Below, piece by piece: positions 32,182 through 41,461 of a stretch of DNA of 64,000 nucleotides (its first letter is position 1; each line of letters opens with the position of its first letter). Source of the DNA: a bacterium D16-56. Its GTDB lineage: Bacteria > Bacillota > Clostridia > Lachnospirales > Lachnospiraceae. Position numbers and translations under genes: made by a program. Under the pieces are notes generated by a model that saw nothing but the letters and a program-made list of their open reading frames with translations, was not told the DNA's origin and searched no databases. The stretch lies in assembly GCA_003611875.1 (NCBI GenBank), contig RAYY01000024.1, forward strand, positions 22,757 to 86,756, in the 5' to 3' direction.

Positions 32182-33357
32182 ATGGCAAATAAGAAGAGCG
32201 TTGCCTTTTGCGAAGCTGGCAGTTGGTATCATCGAATTAAAGTATTACAGAAAGATGGCACAACTAAATATTCAAAAAGGGGCGGGTTTGCAACAGCCAA
32301 AGAAGCAGAGGCAAGTTACCACAAATATGAAGAAGAATATAAAAAGGCATATCGGGCTTACCATATTTCTTCTTCTACAGATTTCGATTTAAAGGAATAT
32401 CTGATTTATTGGCTGGAAGAAATCTATAGTGCAAGAATCGAGAATACGACACGAATGCTTGCTTCTTATGTGGTGTATGATCTGCTTATCCCCAATATGA
32501 ATCAGGGAATGAAACTGCGCTATGTGAATGTGGAGTATTTGAACGCATTATTGGAAACAGTTTCAAAGGTTTGTGAATCTGCTGGAAATAAAGGGAGAGA
32601 AATATTAAATATTGCCCTGAAAGATGCAGTGGCACAGGGATACTTGCCTCGTAATCCTGTGCCGGATACAAAACCCTACAAGAGACGGAAGCCGAAAATT
32701 ATTGTACTCAGCAAAGAGCGGATGAAGCTCTTTCTGGAGAAAGCATCGGAAAATAACTGGTATTTGGAAATACTGTTAGGTTTGTTCATGGGATTGCGGA
32801 AAGGTGAAATCGGCGGATTAAAGTTTGATGATTTTGATGTAGAAAACAGAACAGTGAGAATTGCAAGACAGGTAACGGCTGATCCGATTGTGTCAAATGG
32901 AGATTCCAAAATAACGAAGTATCAGCTTGTGGAGAAGGCTCCGAAAACAGAAAATAGTTATCGGACGCTTCGTGTACCGAAGGCTATTATGGATGAGGTA
33001 TTGGAGAGAAAACGGCAGAATGATTTGAGGAAGGAGCAGCTTGGAAAGAAGTACATAGACAGTGATTATATTTCCTGCGCTGCAAATGGCTTGTCACATT
33101 CAGCATCAGCTTTCAACAATGCGTTATCGAAGCTATGCAGCAGAAATGGGCTGCCACATTTGACAGTACATAGTTTACGGCATATGTATGCAACAATTCT
33201 TACAGAGCAAGGTGTTCCGCTTATGAAAGTCAGCGCCCTTCTGGGTCATAGCAGCATCCATACAACTTTTGAATATTACTGCGAAGTTATGGATGAGCAG
33301 GAGCGGATTATAAGCTTTATGAATGATTCATTTGTGCCGGAAGGAGGAAAAGAATAA
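32182..33357 (+). CDS. tyrosine recombinase (integrase), first of tandem pair
   Basis: A 391-residue phage-type integrase. The N-terminal arm-binding domain (GSWYHRIKVLQKDGTTKYSK) is followed by a core-binding SAM-like domain. The catalytic domain has GLFMGLRKGEIGGLK (Arg I), VHSLRHMYATILTE (His-x-x-Arg), LLGHSSIHTTFEYY (His, then the nucleophilic Tyr) and a short tail. GAGAGGAGG is upstream. Its stop overlaps the start of the second integrase by one base (TAATG), so the two are translationally coupled. Confidence 0.9.
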   Translation: MANKKSVAFCEAGSWYHRIKVLQKDGTTKYSKRGGFATAKEAEASYHKYEEEYKKAYRAYHISSSTDFDLKEYLIYWLEEIYSARIENTTRMLASYVVYDLLIPNMNQGMKLRYVNVEYLNALLETVSKVCESAGNKGREILNIALKDAVAQGYLPRNPVPDTKPYKRRKPKIIVLSKERMKLFLEKASENNWYLEILLGLFMGLRKGEIGGLKFDDFDVENRTVRIARQVTADPIVSNGDSKITKYQLVEKAPKTENSYRTLRVPKAIMDEVLERKRQNDLRKEQLGKKYIDSDYISCAANGLSHSASAFNNALSKLCSRNGLPHLTVHSLRHMYATILTEQGVPLMKVSALLGHSSIHTTFEYYCEVMDEQERIISFMNDSFVPEGGKE

Positions 33358-34715
33358 TGCTTAATTTGGAATTACAGAATTATATTGACTGGGATGTAAA
33401 ATCCGTGTTTAAAAGAAATGACCGCAACAAATTTGCCTATCGTGTCGTCCTGCTGTTTATGGACGGCACGAAGCATACAAGGATGTATTCTGGTTTTGAA
33501 ACAAAGAAGGAAGCGGAAGATGCGAGAAAAATTACTATGAGGGAGCTTGCTAATGGGACATATGTAGTGAATGACAGTGTGAAAGTAAGCGATTTTTTGA
33601 GTTACTGGCTTGAGTATGATATCAGAAAAAGGGCACAGAGCAGTAATACATATGATTCCTATTCCAGTATTGCACGTCATCATATTATTCCGGCAATCGG
33701 AAACAAAAAATTGACAGAGGTAAATAAGGGAGACATCCAAAGGCTGTATAAAGACCGTGCCGGATATTCTAAATCCATTGCGAGGCAGGTTAAGACAGTA
33801 ATGAATGTCTCTTTTAACTATGCGGTCAGCTGTAAGCTGATTCCTGTGAACCCGACAGAAGGAATCGATCTGCCTAAAACAGTGGAGTCAAAGCCCTACC
33901 ATACGAGAAATATTGATGTGGCAAAAACTTTGAATATGGAGCAAATTCTATTGCTTTTGGAGGCAAGTAAAAATACGCCGATTCATATGCAGGTGCTCTT
34001 CAATGTACTGATGGGCTTGCGGCGGCAGGAAATCAATGCAGTAAAGTATTCAGATGTGGATTACATTAACCGTACATTGACAGTGGAAAGGCAGCTTGGA
34101 AAAGAACTGGATAGAGTTCCAAACAGCAGGAAGGAGAGTATGACGAAGAGGGAGCTGCCACTGAAAACGCCGTCCAGCAAGAGAGTACTTCCTATCCCGG
34201 ATTATGTATTTGAGGCGATTTTGGAAGAGAGAAAGAAGTATGAGAGGTATAAAAGCCGCAGACGTACTATTTTTCAGGATGATGGCTATATTTGCTGCTC
34301 CAGCTACAGCGGTAAACCAAGATCAAAAGATTTTCATTGGCGGCATTATAAAGAACTTTTAAAGAAAACGGGGTTGCCTGATATTCGCTGGCATGATTTG
34401 CGTAGTACTTATTGTACGCTGTTGTTGAGTAAAGATTTTAATCCGAAAGCTGTATCGAAACTAATGGGCCATGCGAAAGAACTTATCACAATGGACGTGT
34501 ATGCCGACAATGCTAATATAATTCCTGAAGAAATACCCGAACTGCTTTCTTATATGGAGGAGGTTATGCCAGATAAATCCGGCAATGGTGATTCTGAAAG
34601 TAATATACAGGATATAATGATTGATATGGATGCTTATATGCCTGAAAAGAAATCAGAAACAATAAAAAGTCCAGATGAAAGCCACATTTATATGAATTCT
34701 GGGGGAGGTAAATAA
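33357..34715 (+). CDS. tyrosine recombinase (integrase), second of tandem pair
   Basis: A 452-residue integrase with the same order of domains: MGLRRQEINAVKYSDV (Arg I), IRWHDLRSTYCTLLL (His-x-x-Arg) and LMGHAKELITMDVYAD (His and nucleophilic Tyr), followed by a ~55-residue acidic C-terminal extension not present in the first copy. GAAGGAGG lies upstream. Two coupled tyrosine recombinases at one end of an element suggest that they act together on core sites. The uvrB promoter region begins 13 bases downstream, so the right attachment site should be very close. Confidence 0.9.
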   Translation: MLNLELQNYIDWDVKSVFKRNDRNKFAYRVVLLFMDGTKHTRMYSGFETKKEAEDARKITMRELANGTYVVNDSVKVSDFLSYWLEYDIRKRAQSSNTYDSYSSIARHHIIPAIGNKKLTEVNKGDIQRLYKDRAGYSKSIARQVKTVMNVSFNYAVSCKLIPVNPTEGIDLPKTVESKPYHTRNIDVAKTLNMEQILLLLEASKNTPIHMQVLFNVLMGLRRQEINAVKYSDVDYINRTLTVERQLGKELDRVPNSRKESMTKRELPLKTPSSKRVLPIPDYVFEAILEERKKYERYKSRRRTIFQDDGYICCSSYSGKPRSKDFHWRHYKELLKKTGLPDIRWHDLRSTYCTLLLSKDFNPKAVSKLMGHAKELITMDVYADNANIIPEEIPELLSYMEEVMPDKSGNGDSESNIQDIMIDMDAYMPEKKSETIKSPDESHIYMNSGGGK

Positions 34716-34727
34716 GAGAACAAAAAA

Positions 34728-34741
34728 CGAACAAATGTTTG
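34728..34741. promoter_or_regulatory. LexA (SOS) box upstream of uvrB
   Basis: CGAACAAATGTTTG fits the Gram-positive LexA/DinR consensus CGAAC-RNRY-GTTYG. It lies nine bases upstream of the -35 hexamer and only 13 bases after the integrase stop codon. Confidence 0.7.
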
Positions 34742-34749
34742 TTCTGATA

Positions 34750-34778
34750 TAGACAAATGAGGGGTGGTATGTTATAAT
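34750..34778 (+). promoter_or_regulatory. sigma-A promoter of uvrB
   Basis: TAGACA, a 17-base spacer, then TATAAT; the transcript would start about 175 bases before the GTG start. Confidence 0.7.
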
Positions 34779-34857
34779 CAATCTCAGTTTTACTTCTCGA
34801 TTTGTCCGTGATAGTTTACTGTTTCCATACAGTTCGGAAAATTGAGTTTAGTAACCA

Positions 34858-34911
34858 AAATTCGTCGAGGGGACATTTTTTAGAAAACGGAATATGTGCC
34901 TCGACGAATTT
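34858..34911. repeat. 13-bp perfect inverted repeat in uvrB leader
   Basis: AAATTCGTCGAGG and CCTCGACGAATTT, separated by 28 bases, would form a long hairpin in the uvrB 5' leader. There is no U-tract directly behind it, so it is not an obvious terminator; it may be an integrase binding site or a leader structure. Confidence 0.6.
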
Positions 34912-34959
34912 CTGGCGAAATATCGAACTTTTTTACTATAGATTTTGGAGGTGGTATTT

Positions 34960-36963
34960 GTGCAAACTGCACAAAATATATTCAAACTTCACAGTGAATA
35001 CAAGCCCACAGGCGACCAGCCCCAGGCCATAGAAGCCCTGGTGGGTGGGTTCCGGGAAGGCAATCAATTCCAGACTTTACTGGGTGTTACGGGCTCCGGC
35101 AAGACCTTTACCATGGCCAACGTGATCGCACAGCTTAACAAGCCGACTTTGGTAATAGCGCACAATAAGACATTAGCGGCACAGCTCTATGGTGAGTTCA
35201 AAGAGTATTTTCCGAGTAACGCAGTAGAATATTTTGTGTCCTACTACGATTACTACCAGCCAGAGGCATATGTCCCTTCCACTGACACCTATATTGAAAA
35301 GGATTCTGCCATCAACGATGAGATTGACAAGCTTCGCCACTCAGCCACAGCGGCTCTCTCGGAGCGAAGGGATGTGATTATTGTGGCGTCCGTGTCCTGC
35401 ATTTATGGTTTGGGAAGCCCGATTGACTACAAGGAAATGGTGATTTCCCTGCGTCCGGGGATGGTGAGGGACCGGGATGAGATTATTCACAAGCTGATTG
35501 ATATTCAATATACGCGCAATGACATGGATTTTCATCGGGGGACCTTTCGGGTAAGAGGGGATGTGCTGGAGGTATTTCCGGCTTATTCCGGCAGTGAGGC
35601 GTACCGGATTGAGTTTTTTGGAGACGAGGTGGATCGAATCACAGAGATTGACGGTCTGACCGGTGAGGGGAAGCTTCAGTTGGGGCATATTGCTATTTTT
35701 CCGGCATCTCATTATGTGGTACCCAAGGAAAAGATGATGCTGGCCACGGAAAATATTCTGGAAGAAATGAAGGAACAGGTGGCGTATTTTAAGAGTGAGG
35801 ACAAGCTCTTGGAGGCTCAGAGGATTGCGGAGCGGACAAACTTTGATGTGGAGATGATGAGGGAGACCGGTTTTTGCTCAGGGATTGAGAACTATTCCCG
35901 CCATTTGACCTTTGGAAAGCCGGGGGAGCCGCCGTGGACGTTGATGGATTATTTTCCGGAGGAGTTTTTGATTATTATTGATGAGTCTCATATTACGCTG
36001 CCGCAGGTAAGGGGGATGTATGCCGGGGATCGTTCCAGGAAGACGACTTTGGTGGATTTTGGATTCCGCCTGCCCTCAGCGCTGGATAATCGTCCTTTGA
36101 ATTTTGAGGAGTTTGAGAGTAAGATCGACCAGATGATGTTTGTGTCAGCCACACCTAATGTATATGAGGCGGAGCACGAGTTTTTGCGGGTGGAGCAGAT
36201 TATTCGGCCCACAGGGCTTCTTGATCCGGAGATCTCTGTACGCCCGGTGGATGGGCAGATCGATGATCTGGTTTCTGAAGTCAACAAAGAGGTGGAAAGG
36301 CATAATAAGGTACTGATTACTACCTTGACCAAGCGAATGGCAGAGGATTTGACGGATTATATGCGCGAGGTGGGAATCCGGGTGAAATATCTGCACTCGG
36401 ATATTGATACGCTGGAGAGGGCTGAGATCATCCGGGACATGCGCATGGATGTGTTTGATGTGCTGGTGGGGATTAACCTGCTGCGGGAGGGGCTGGATAT
36501 TCCGGAGATCACGCTGGTGGCGATTCTGGATGCAGATAAGGAGGGATTTCTTCGTTCTGAGACTTCTTTAATCCAGACCGTGGGCCGTGCGGCGAGAAAC
36601 TCAGAGGGACATGTGATCATGTATGCGGATATGATTACGGATTCTATGAGAAAGGCGATTGAGGAGACCAACAGGCGGCGGCAGATTCAGCAAAAGTATA
36701 ATGAGGAGCATGGAATTACCCCTACTACGATCAAGAAGGCAGTCCGTGATCTGATCGCGATCTCCAAGGCGGCACAGGCAGATTCAAAGACCTTTGAGAA
36801 GGATCCGGAATCCATGGATGCAAAGGAGCTTGGGAAGCTGGCCAAGGAGCTGCAGAAGAAAATGAACCAGGCGGCTGCAGAGCTGAACTTTGAGGAGGCG
36901 GCTGTGCTTCGCGACCGGATGCTGAAGATAAAGAAAATGCTGCTGGAGATAGAAGGGGATTGA
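34960..36963 (+). CDS. uvrB: excinuclease ABC subunit UvrB
   Basis: A 667-residue UvrB, the helicase-like subunit that verifies damage and positions UvrC in nucleotide excision repair. Walker [11 protein letters not shown], the beta-hairpin region [20 protein letters not shown], the DESHITLP motif [21 protein letters not shown] and the C-terminal UVR motif ([14 protein letters not shown]) are all present. The GTG at 34960 is preferred over the TTG at 34945 because TTGGAGGTGG lies just upstream. A LexA box and a sigma-A promoter precede it, so it should be SOS-induced. Length is normal. Confidence 0.97.
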   Translation: MQTAQNIFKLHSEYKPTGDQPQAIEALVGGFREGNQFQTLLGVTGSGKTFTMANVIAQLNKPTLVIAHNKTLAAQLYGEFKEYFPSNAVEYFVSYYDYYQPEAYVPSTDTYIEKDSAINDEIDKLRHSATAALSERRDVIIVASVSCIYGLGSPIDYKEMVISLRPGMVRDRDEIIHKLIDIQYTRNDMDFHRGTFRVRGDVLEVFPAYSGSEAYRIEFFGDEVDRITEIDGLTGEGKLQLGHIAIFPASHYVVPKEKMMLATENILEEMKEQVAYFKSEDKLLEAQRIAERTNFDVEMMRETGFCSGIENYSRHLTFGKPGEPPWTLMDYFPEEFLIIIDESHITLPQVRGMYAGDRSRKTTLVDFGFRLPSALDNRPLNFEEFESKIDQMMFVSATPNVYEAEHEFLRVEQIIRPTGLLDPEISVRPVDGQIDDLVSEVNKEVERHNKVLITTLTKRMAEDLTDYMREVGIRVKYLHSDIDTLERAEIIRDMRMDVFDVLVGINLLREGLDIPEITLVAILDADKEGFLRSETSLIQTVGRAARNSEGHVIMYADMITDSMRKAIEETNRRRQIQQKYNEEHGITPTTIKKAVRDLIAISKAAQADSKTFEKDPESMDAKELGKLAKELQKKMNQAAAELNFEEAAVLRDRMLKIKKMLLEIEGD

Positions 36964-37075
36964 TTTTCTGAGTCTGTTCAGAATCATAAGGAGATAAAAA
37001 GAGAAGATCTGTTTAAATTGGGAAAGGCAGGAGCTTGAATGGATCGATTTCCTTCAAAAGAAGGAGGGAACGTAG

Positions 37076-37681
37076 ATGGATAGAATCCTTTCAGGATCAG
37101 GAGAAGGGAAAGCAGAAGGATCCTATGGACGGCATGAAAACGCAAAATATAAATTGGCAGATTCTGTAAAAAAATGTATGAAGACCACACCTGTGGATCG
37201 GATTACCGTGAAGGATATTGCAGAAGGGTGCGGTCTTACCCGTCAGACCTTTTATCGGAATTTTAAAGATAAATATGATCTGATCAACTGGTATTTTGAC
37301 AAGCTGGTTCAGCAGTCTTTAGGACAGATTGAGACAGGAAGCAGGGTCAGGGAGAGTCTGGCCAGGAAGCTTGCCTTTATCTAGGAGGAAAAGGCATTTT
37401 TCTGCGGAGCCTTCCGGTCAGATGATCATAATTCTTTAAAAGAGCATGATTTTGAGCTGATTCTGCAGTTTTATGATCATCTTCTTGCCCGCAGGATCAG
37501 CAAGCCATTGGATGATGAGCTGCAGTTTCAGCTGGAAATGTATTGCAGGGGATCTGTCTATATGACAGTAAAATGGGTGCTGGGGGGAATGAAAGATTCA
37601 CCGCGGCAGATGTCAGACAAATTGGTGGATGCCATGCCGCCAAGGCTGGCCAGGGTATTTGATGGATTGGGATTGCTTTAA
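37076..37681 (+). pseudogene. TetR-family regulator interrupted by an in-frame amber codon
   Basis: The first 102 codons encode a TetR-type helix-turn-helix (DRITVKDIAEGCGLTRQTFY, then RNFKDKYDLINWYFD). The frame then meets TAG at 37382-37384 and continues without frameshift for a further 98 codons (EEKAFFCGAFRSDDHNSLKE onward) to TAA at 37679. The second half looks like a TetR/DhaS-type ligand domain. One C-to-T change from CAG would create the stop. It lies just upstream of fucO and probably once regulated it. Suppression cannot be excluded, but there is no sign of a recoding element. Confidence 0.75.
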
Positions 37682-37760
37682 AGCTTTGATCCGGGATTTG
37701 AATGTGGTCTTTCGTGGATATCCACAATTTATTCTGGTATTTATGCACAAAAATCAAAGG

Positions 37761-37790
37761 AAAGTGACAAAACCGAAAGTTTGTCACTTT
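37761..37790. promoter_or_regulatory. perfect dyad upstream of fucO
   Basis: AAAGTGACAAA (37761-37771) and TTTGTCACTTT (37780-37790) are perfect inverted arms eight bases apart, followed by a T-rich stretch. It can be the operator of the TetR-type regulator or the terminator of its transcript; the eight-base centre and T-tract fit both. Confidence 0.5.
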
Positions 37791-37858
37791 CTTTTTCTTT
37801 CTTTTTTCGTTAAAATCATAACATAGACTTTTATATTATTTAAGGAGGAGAACTTGTC

Positions 37859-39007
37859 ATGGCAAACAGAATCGTATTAAATGAAACCTCTTATCACGGG
37901 GCAGGCGCTGTGAAGGAGATTCCGGCAGAGGTTAAGGTAAGAGGGTTTCAGAAAGCATTTGTATGCTCAGATCCAGATCTGATCAAATTCGGGGTAACAA
38001 AAAAAGTAACAGATGTGCTGGATGAGGCAGGATTGGTCTACGAGATTTATTCTGATATTAAGCCCAATCCTACCATTGAAAATGTCCAGTCCGGTGTGGC
38101 GGCATTTAAGGACTGCGGCGCGGATTATATCATTGCCATTGGCGGAGGTTCTTCTATGGACACAGCCAAAGCAGTGGGCATTATTATTACCAATCCAGAG
38201 TTTGCAGATGTAAGGAGTTTGGAGGGTGTGGCGCCAACCAAGAATCCTTGTGTGCCGATTATTGCGGTTCCCACCACCGCAGGCACGGCGGCAGAGGTTA
38301 CGATTAATTATGTAATTACGGATGTAGAGAAAAAGCGGAAATTCGTGTGTGTGGATACCCATGATATTCCGGTCATTGCTGTGGTAGATCCGGATATGAT
38401 GTCTAGTATGCCCAAAGGGCTGACAGCAGCTACCGGGATGGATGCCCTTACTCATGCCATTGAAGGCTATATTACCAAGGGGGCGTGGGAGATGACGGAT
38501 ATGTTCCACTTAAAGGCCATTGAGATCATTTCCAATTCCCTGCGCGGTGCAGTTGACAATACGCCGGAGGGCAGAGAAGGCATGGCTCTTGGGCAGTATG
38601 TGGCAGGTATGGGATTTTCCAATGTGGGATTGGGAATCGTTCACTCTATGGCTCACTCTCTGGGGGCAGTCTACGATACGCCTCACGGGGTTGCCAATGC
38701 GATTCTTTTGCCTACAGTCATGGAGTACAATGCGTCCTGTACAGGAGAGAAGTATCGGGAGATTGCCAGAGCCATGGGAGTTTCGGGTGTGGATGAGATG
38801 AGCCGGGAGGAGTACCGGAAGGCAGCCGTGGAGGCGGTGAAGAAATTGTCTGCCGATGTAGGGATTCCGGCAGATTTAAAGGAGATTGTAAAGGCTGAGG
38901 ATTTGGATTTCCTGTCAGAGTCTGCATTTGCAGATGCATGCCGTCCAGGTAATCCAAGGGATACCTCCGTGGAGGAGATCAAAGGTTTGTATCAGTCCTT
39001 GATGTAG
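37859..39007 (+). CDS. fucO: iron-dependent alcohol dehydrogenase, lactaldehyde reductase FucO type
   Basis: A 382-residue group III alcohol dehydrogenase closely similar along its length to FucO, which reduces L-lactaldehyde to 1,2-propanediol in fucose and rhamnose breakdown. Visible are the NAD-binding IAIGGGSSMDTAKAVG, PTTAGTAAEVTINYVITD, and the iron ligands in TGMDALTHAIEGYI and GIVHSMAHSLGA plus DTPHGVANAILLP. TAAGGAGGAG precedes the ATG. There are no other fucose genes nearby, so it probably acts as a stand-alone fermentative enzyme. The broken TetR gene and a dyad lie upstream. Confidence 0.92.
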   Translation: MANRIVLNETSYHGAGAVKEIPAEVKVRGFQKAFVCSDPDLIKFGVTKKVTDVLDEAGLVYEIYSDIKPNPTIENVQSGVAAFKDCGADYIIAIGGGSSMDTAKAVGIIITNPEFADVRSLEGVAPTKNPCVPIIAVPTTAGTAAEVTINYVITDVEKKRKFVCVDTHDIPVIAVVDPDMMSSMPKGLTAATGMDALTHAIEGYITKGAWEMTDMFHLKAIEIISNSLRGAVDNTPEGREGMALGQYVAGMGFSNVGLGIVHSMAHSLGAVYDTPHGVANAILLPTVMEYNASCTGEKYREIARAMGVSGVDEMSREEYRKAAVEAVKKLSADVGIPADLKEIVKAEDLDFLSESAFADACRPGNPRDTSVEEIKGLYQSLM

Positions 39008-39040
39008 GTCTTTTAAAAATATTTGGGTTGTGTGGAGCAG

Positions 39041-39080
39041 AGAGCCGATACCGACAGGAAGGTGTCGGCTCTTTCCTTTT
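39041..39080. terminator. bidirectional rho-independent terminator
   Basis: Twelve-bp stem AGAGCCGATACC / GGTGTCGGCTCT (one G-U) with loop GACAGGAA. T-rich sequence follows on the plus strand. It separates fucO from the convergent OLD-family gene. Confidence 0.8.
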
Positions 39081-39081
39081 C

Positions 39082-40929
39082 CTACTTTTTGCTTTCAAAG
39101 AAGGGAAAGGCTTCAACGGCATCTAAGATATCCTGGAAATCTTCCCGAGGTGCCAGATCGATATATTGTTTGAGCAGCTCTGATTCCTGATGCTTGAAGG
39201 GTCCGTAAAAAATATCATACAGGTTATGTCCCCGCATATAAGTTTTGACATCTTCAAAATGTGTTTTCAGATCTTCTTCTGTATCAATTTCTTTTCCTAT
39301 GATTTCTGTTAAGTGCCGGCCGCTGGACAGACGGTGAAGATATTCCTTCCATTTATTAAGAAGAATGTGCCAAAAGGCGTCCTGGCTTTCTATAATTCCC
39401 AATGCCGTCATGACAGAAGGATTTAAGAAGTAGTTTTCAAAGGAGTAGTATTTTAAAATCAGCACATTACGGCGGCGCACCCGGGGGAGCTTATCAACAT
39501 CTTCTGCGCTTCGTTCGTCATAGTAATGGCACAGCTGTGCAGCCAGCTTTTCCGGGTCTTGGCCGTCGCCGTCCCGTATCATCAGAAACTGGTCCTGAAG
39601 GTACACCTGATTCATGTATTTTAAGTTGGCATAGGTTTTGATATTTGTGCAGCTGTTAGTAGTTAAAATGGAGATCCTGGAAAGCCTGCCGTCAGAATCC
39701 CTCAGCTCCGGATAATATTTTTCCAGGAGAAGAGGCAGGCGGCTTTTATCTTGTTTGCCTTCTACGATAAATACAAAGCTGACGTTTAAAAGATCATTGG
39801 CTCCATAGCCTAAATCATCTAAAATTTGGTCAATATCTGCATGCTCTCTCACTATGGAGTAATCTTCCGGATCCATCACAATCTGACAGAGTTGGCGTCT
39901 GGTAAAGTTTGCAATCAAATTAGGTGAATGGGTGGAGAAAATCACCTGGTTTTTTCGGGACAGGCGAAATAAAACCGCTCCGGCGGTTTTCTGAAGGGAT
40001 GGGTGCAAAAATAGTTCCGGATATTCTACCATAATAATACTGGGAAGTCGTTTTTCGCTTTCGATATAGGTTTCCAGCAGGGACAGCATATAGATGCTTT
40101 TCATGCCGTTGCTTAGGTTCTCTACGGGGCAGGGGTGCTGCTGTCCGTCGCGCCGGGTTTGGGCAGTGATGGAAAACAGAGCATCCGGGTTGCAGGTCAA
40201 GGTGTAAAGAATTTCCTCGATTCCTCCGTTTTTTCTGTAGTTTTCATTTACTTTCCTGGAAAGACCGCTGAGATTTAAGCAGTACATTTTGTACTCCAAT
40301 AGCTTGGCGGTCTCCACAAGCAGCAGGTCCTCCGGCATTTTCTGGTTGATCAGACCAATACAGCGAAAGCATTGGTTGCAAAGCTTTGCTGGGTCAAACA
40401 TACAGGTATCGGAGCGAAGCCGGATAAGCTGTTCCTCCTCCTGGAATAAAAGCAGGTCTTCCTGGAATGCGGTCAGGTGGCGGTCCGTGTCGATTACATA
40501 CAGACGGGGAAGGATTTCGGGAATAAAGGGATTGTGCTTGTGGGAGGTATCGCTGTAGCGGGGGGCGCGGCTGCGGCTGATCATGCAGGTGAAGGTAAGC
40601 TGGCGGCCGTCAAAGGAGGGAAGCTTTGTCATAAAGGCTTTTTTCCAGGCAGGAAATCGCTTGTACTGGCTGACTGCCCCCTGGGCATGGAGGATCTGCA
40701 GGTCTTCCTGGGTGATGCTTAAGGTCATGGAAATTTCAATGTTTTGATTCTTTTCGTTAAAGTCCGTTTCGGATACGCAGTAGCTTCCTAAGGCAGCGCG
40801 GATGGCTTTTAAGACGCCTGTTTTTCCGGTGTTGTTTTTGCCTACCAGGATCAGGGCATTTTCGATATGCCGGATTTCCAGATCGCGGATGGATTTAAAA
40901 TTACGGATGGAAAGTTGGGTTATTTGCAT
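39082..40929 (-). CDS. OLD-family ATP-dependent endonuclease (AAA ATPase plus TOPRIM)
   Basis: A 615-residue protein. The N-terminal ABC-type ATPase has LVGKNNTGKTGVLKAI (Walker A ~32-40), PVENLSNGMKSIYMLSLLET (signature) and PSIIMVEYPELFLHPS (Walker B), followed by VIFSTHSPNLIANF (His loop). The C-terminal TOPRIM domain shows FIVEGKQDKSRLPLLLEKYY (acidic Glu) and MIRDGDGQD (DxD). OLD proteins are metal-dependent nucleases implicated in DNA repair and phage defence. It stands alone here, with no UvrD partner as in Gabija. It starts with AGGAGATGCCGCC upstream on the minus strand. Confidence 0.88.
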   Translation of the reverse strand: MQITQLSIRNFKSIRDLEIRHIENALILVGKNNTGKTGVLKAIRAALGSYCVSETDFNEKNQNIEISMTLSITQEDLQILHAQGAVSQYKRFPAWKKAFMTKLPSFDGRQLTFTCMISRSRAPRYSDTSHKHNPFIPEILPRLYVIDTDRHLTAFQEDLLLFQEEEQLIRLRSDTCMFDPAKLCNQCFRCIGLINQKMPEDLLLVETAKLLEYKMYCLNLSGLSRKVNENYRKNGGIEEILYTLTCNPDALFSITAQTRRDGQQHPCPVENLSNGMKSIYMLSLLETYIESEKRLPSIIMVEYPELFLHPSLQKTAGAVLFRLSRKNQVIFSTHSPNLIANFTRRQLCQIVMDPEDYSIVREHADIDQILDDLGYGANDLLNVSFVFIVEGKQDKSRLPLLLEKYYPELRDSDGRLSRISILTTNSCTNIKTYANLKYMNQVYLQDQFLMIRDGDGQDPEKLAAQLCHYYDERSAEDVDKLPRVRRRNVLILKYYSFENYFLNPSVMTALGIIESQDAFWHILLNKWKEYLHRLSSGRHLTEIIGKEIDTEEDLKTHFEDVKTYMRGHNLYDIFYGPFKHQESELLKQYIDLAPREDFQDILDAVEAFPFFESKK

Positions 40930-41053
40930 GGCGGCATCTCCTTTTTCGTGTAGAGGAAAGGCAGGACGGGATATTTATTATAATCAGTATAGACAAGAAT
41001 GGGAGAAAATGCAAGTGTCCAGCGGCGGTTTCCAAATATCTGCGGACAAGAAG

Positions 41054-41135
41054 CATCGGGCGTCCACCCGATGTGGAAAACTGGACGAAAATAGTCTTAC
41101 AAGTGAGCTTGACGTCTGTTTTCGTCCAGTTTTCC
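41054..41135. repeat. tandem hairpins in intergenic region
   Basis: Two foldbacks are adjacent: CATCGGG/CCCGATG at 41054-41073 and GGAAAACTGGACGAAAATAG (41075-41094) with its near-perfect complement at 41116-41135 (one G-U). They lie between the OLD gene and the foldback element, in a 530-base gap without a gene. Confidence 0.6.
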
Positions 41136-41167
41136 CCGCCCCGTGAACTGTAACTGATAATTTATCG

Positions 41168-41333
41168 CTAGGACTCCGTACTGAAAACCCTTGTGTAGAT
41201 ATTTCGGTCTATTTTCCCGAGTGCACAAGTCCAGAATACTCAGCGCAGCCCGCTGCGTCTCCGTTTCTGAACTTGCACACTTGAAAAAATATCCTCGAAA
41301 ATTTACACAGGAACTTCAAGTACGGAGTATTAG
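41168..41333. repeat. 166-bp foldback (MITE-like) element, copy A
   Basis: An imperfect palindrome running from CTAGGACTCCGTACT to AGTACGGAGTATTAG, with arms of ~55-60 bases and a GC-rich apex (CGCAGCCCGCTGCG). It carries no reading frame. A block of about 50 bases near its right end is nearly identical to the same part of a second copy at 60087-60252, and the lengths are equal (166 bp). It is inserted just upstream of hydE. Confidence 0.75.
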
Positions 41334-41461
41334 GAACGAATTGCCAGTAAGTTACTGCCAGCAGCTTATCATCAGCAGATGGTCCTACTTGATAAATGGA
41401 ACGGTCTGTGTTACACTCAATCCATGGTTTTTTACGATTTATTGCAGAAATGGAGACAGAG

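Noticed and set aside
37967..38509. Minus-strand 180-codon frame opposite fucO
   Set aside because: Composition is antisense-like; the FucO match covers the plus strand completely.
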